A DNA stretch of 6,101 nucleotides from Eubacteriales Family XIII. Incertae Sedis bacterium (GTDB taxonomy: Bacteria; Bacillota; Clostridia; Peptostreptococcales; Anaerovoracaceae): contig JAITTH010000023.1 in the NCBI GenBank assembly GCA_031287295.1, positions 1 to 6,101 of the forward strand, read 5' to 3'. A model generated the notes under the pieces. It was not told the DNA's origin, searched no databases, and saw nothing but the letters and a program-made list of their open reading frames with translations. Shown piece after piece: positions 5,709-6,101 of this stretch (the first letter of the stretch is position 1; each line of letters starts with the position of its first letter). The position numbers were made by a program, and so were the translations under genes.

Positions 5709-6101
5709 TTATTTGATAAAAACGGTCTTTCCTCCTAATATAGTCTGTTCCGCCTCCAACTCTAAAATCTTTTCAGGTTCATCATCAACTGTTGTCGGAT
5801 CGAAGTTCAAAACCACGATATCTGCATATTTCCCTGGTGTAAGAGTTCCTTTTTTCTGTTCATCAAAGGTGAAATATGCTCCGGATGCGGTATAAGAGTA
5901 CATTGCCTCATATGCTGTAACTCGCTCTGCTTCTCCTCCAACACAGTTGCCATCCGCAAGGTTTCTTGTGATTGCTCCATATAATGTGTATGCCGGATTG
6001 AGGCTTAGGACGGGGTAATCCGTTCCATTTGCAACGTGGATACCGCCGTCCAAAAAGGTCCGGTAGGGAAGTTCATGGTTCATGCGCTCTTGTCCGTAAT
6101 T
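5709..6101 (-). CDS. Amidohydrolase family protein (YtcJ-like), C-terminal part only
   Basis: The last 130 residues of a metal-dependent hydrolase whose start lies beyond the right edge. The frame stays open from 6101 to the TAA at 5711-5709, so the ATG at 6083 is internal. Family signatures are the final barrel segment with a metal-binding type Asp in NGTDYPV (D28 of the visible part), ERVTAYEAMYSYTASGAYFTFDE, and the closing composite beta domain KKGTLTPGKYADIVVLN ending in TILGGKTVFIK. This pattern is typical of the amidohydrolase 3 (YtcJ) group, usually about 520-570 residues, which hydrolyses N-acyl or other C-N bonds in mostly uncharacterised substrates. The N-terminal HxH metal ligands are outside the window, so catalytic completeness cannot be judged. 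It lies 90 bp upstream of the aminotransferase in the same direction and could supply its amine substrate, or may be a separate unit. Confidence 0.88.
   Translation of the reverse strand, partial: NYGQERMNHELPYRTFLDGGIHVANGTDYPVLSLNPAYTLYGAITRNLADGNCVGGEAERVTAYEAMYSYTASGAYFTFDEQKKGTLTPGKYADIVVLNFDPTTVDDEPEKILELEAEQTILGGKTVFIK

Overview
The window carries two convergent gene blocks that meet at a tRNA gene. Features that point to a low-to-mid GC anaerobic Bacillota-type bacterium (Clostridia or Negativicutes) are strong AGGAG-type ribosome binding sites, a CoA-dependent (acylating) aldehyde dehydrogenase, a GAF/HisKA/HATPase/REC/REC hybrid kinase without an HPt domain, and a tRNA gene with an encoded CCA end. 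This placement is an inference from style and gene content; there is no rRNA or other phylogenetic marker here.

Plus strand, 1-1890: the 3' part of a large hybrid sensor histidine kinase. Its N-terminal sensory region lies off the left edge.

Minus strand, read from right to left: the C-terminal end of a YtcJ-type metal-dependent amidohydrolase (6101-5709); a class III PLP aminotransferase of the ArgD/ornithine aminotransferase branch (5618-4410); an acylating aldehyde dehydrogenase (4354-2981); a UcpA-like short-chain dehydrogenase (2880-2083); and a tRNA-Arg(ACG) gene (2024-1948). The tRNA has its own perfect consensus promoter and a rho-independent terminator that works only in the minus direction. 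The four minus-strand protein genes all point the same way, with gaps of 90, 55 and 102 bp, and read as a catabolic cassette. A plausible sequence of steps is: the hydrolase frees an amine, the aminotransferase turns the terminal amine into an aldehyde, the acylating dehydrogenase converts the aldehyde to an acyl-CoA, and the SDR handles a linked hydroxy/oxo redox step. The true substrate cannot be read from the sequence. Taurine/sulfoacetaldehyde, beta-alanine, GABA or 5-aminovalerate chemistry would all fit.

Regulatory structure: there is an imperfect inverted repeat with a candidate extended -10 promoter before the aminotransferase, and a perfect 8-bp inverted repeat just downstream of a TTGACA-containing candidate promoter before the SDR. 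No terminator is visible between the SDR and the tRNA promoter, so SDR transcripts may run through the tRNA and end at its terminator. No mobile element, CRISPR array, phage gene or clearly new defence-type system is visible.
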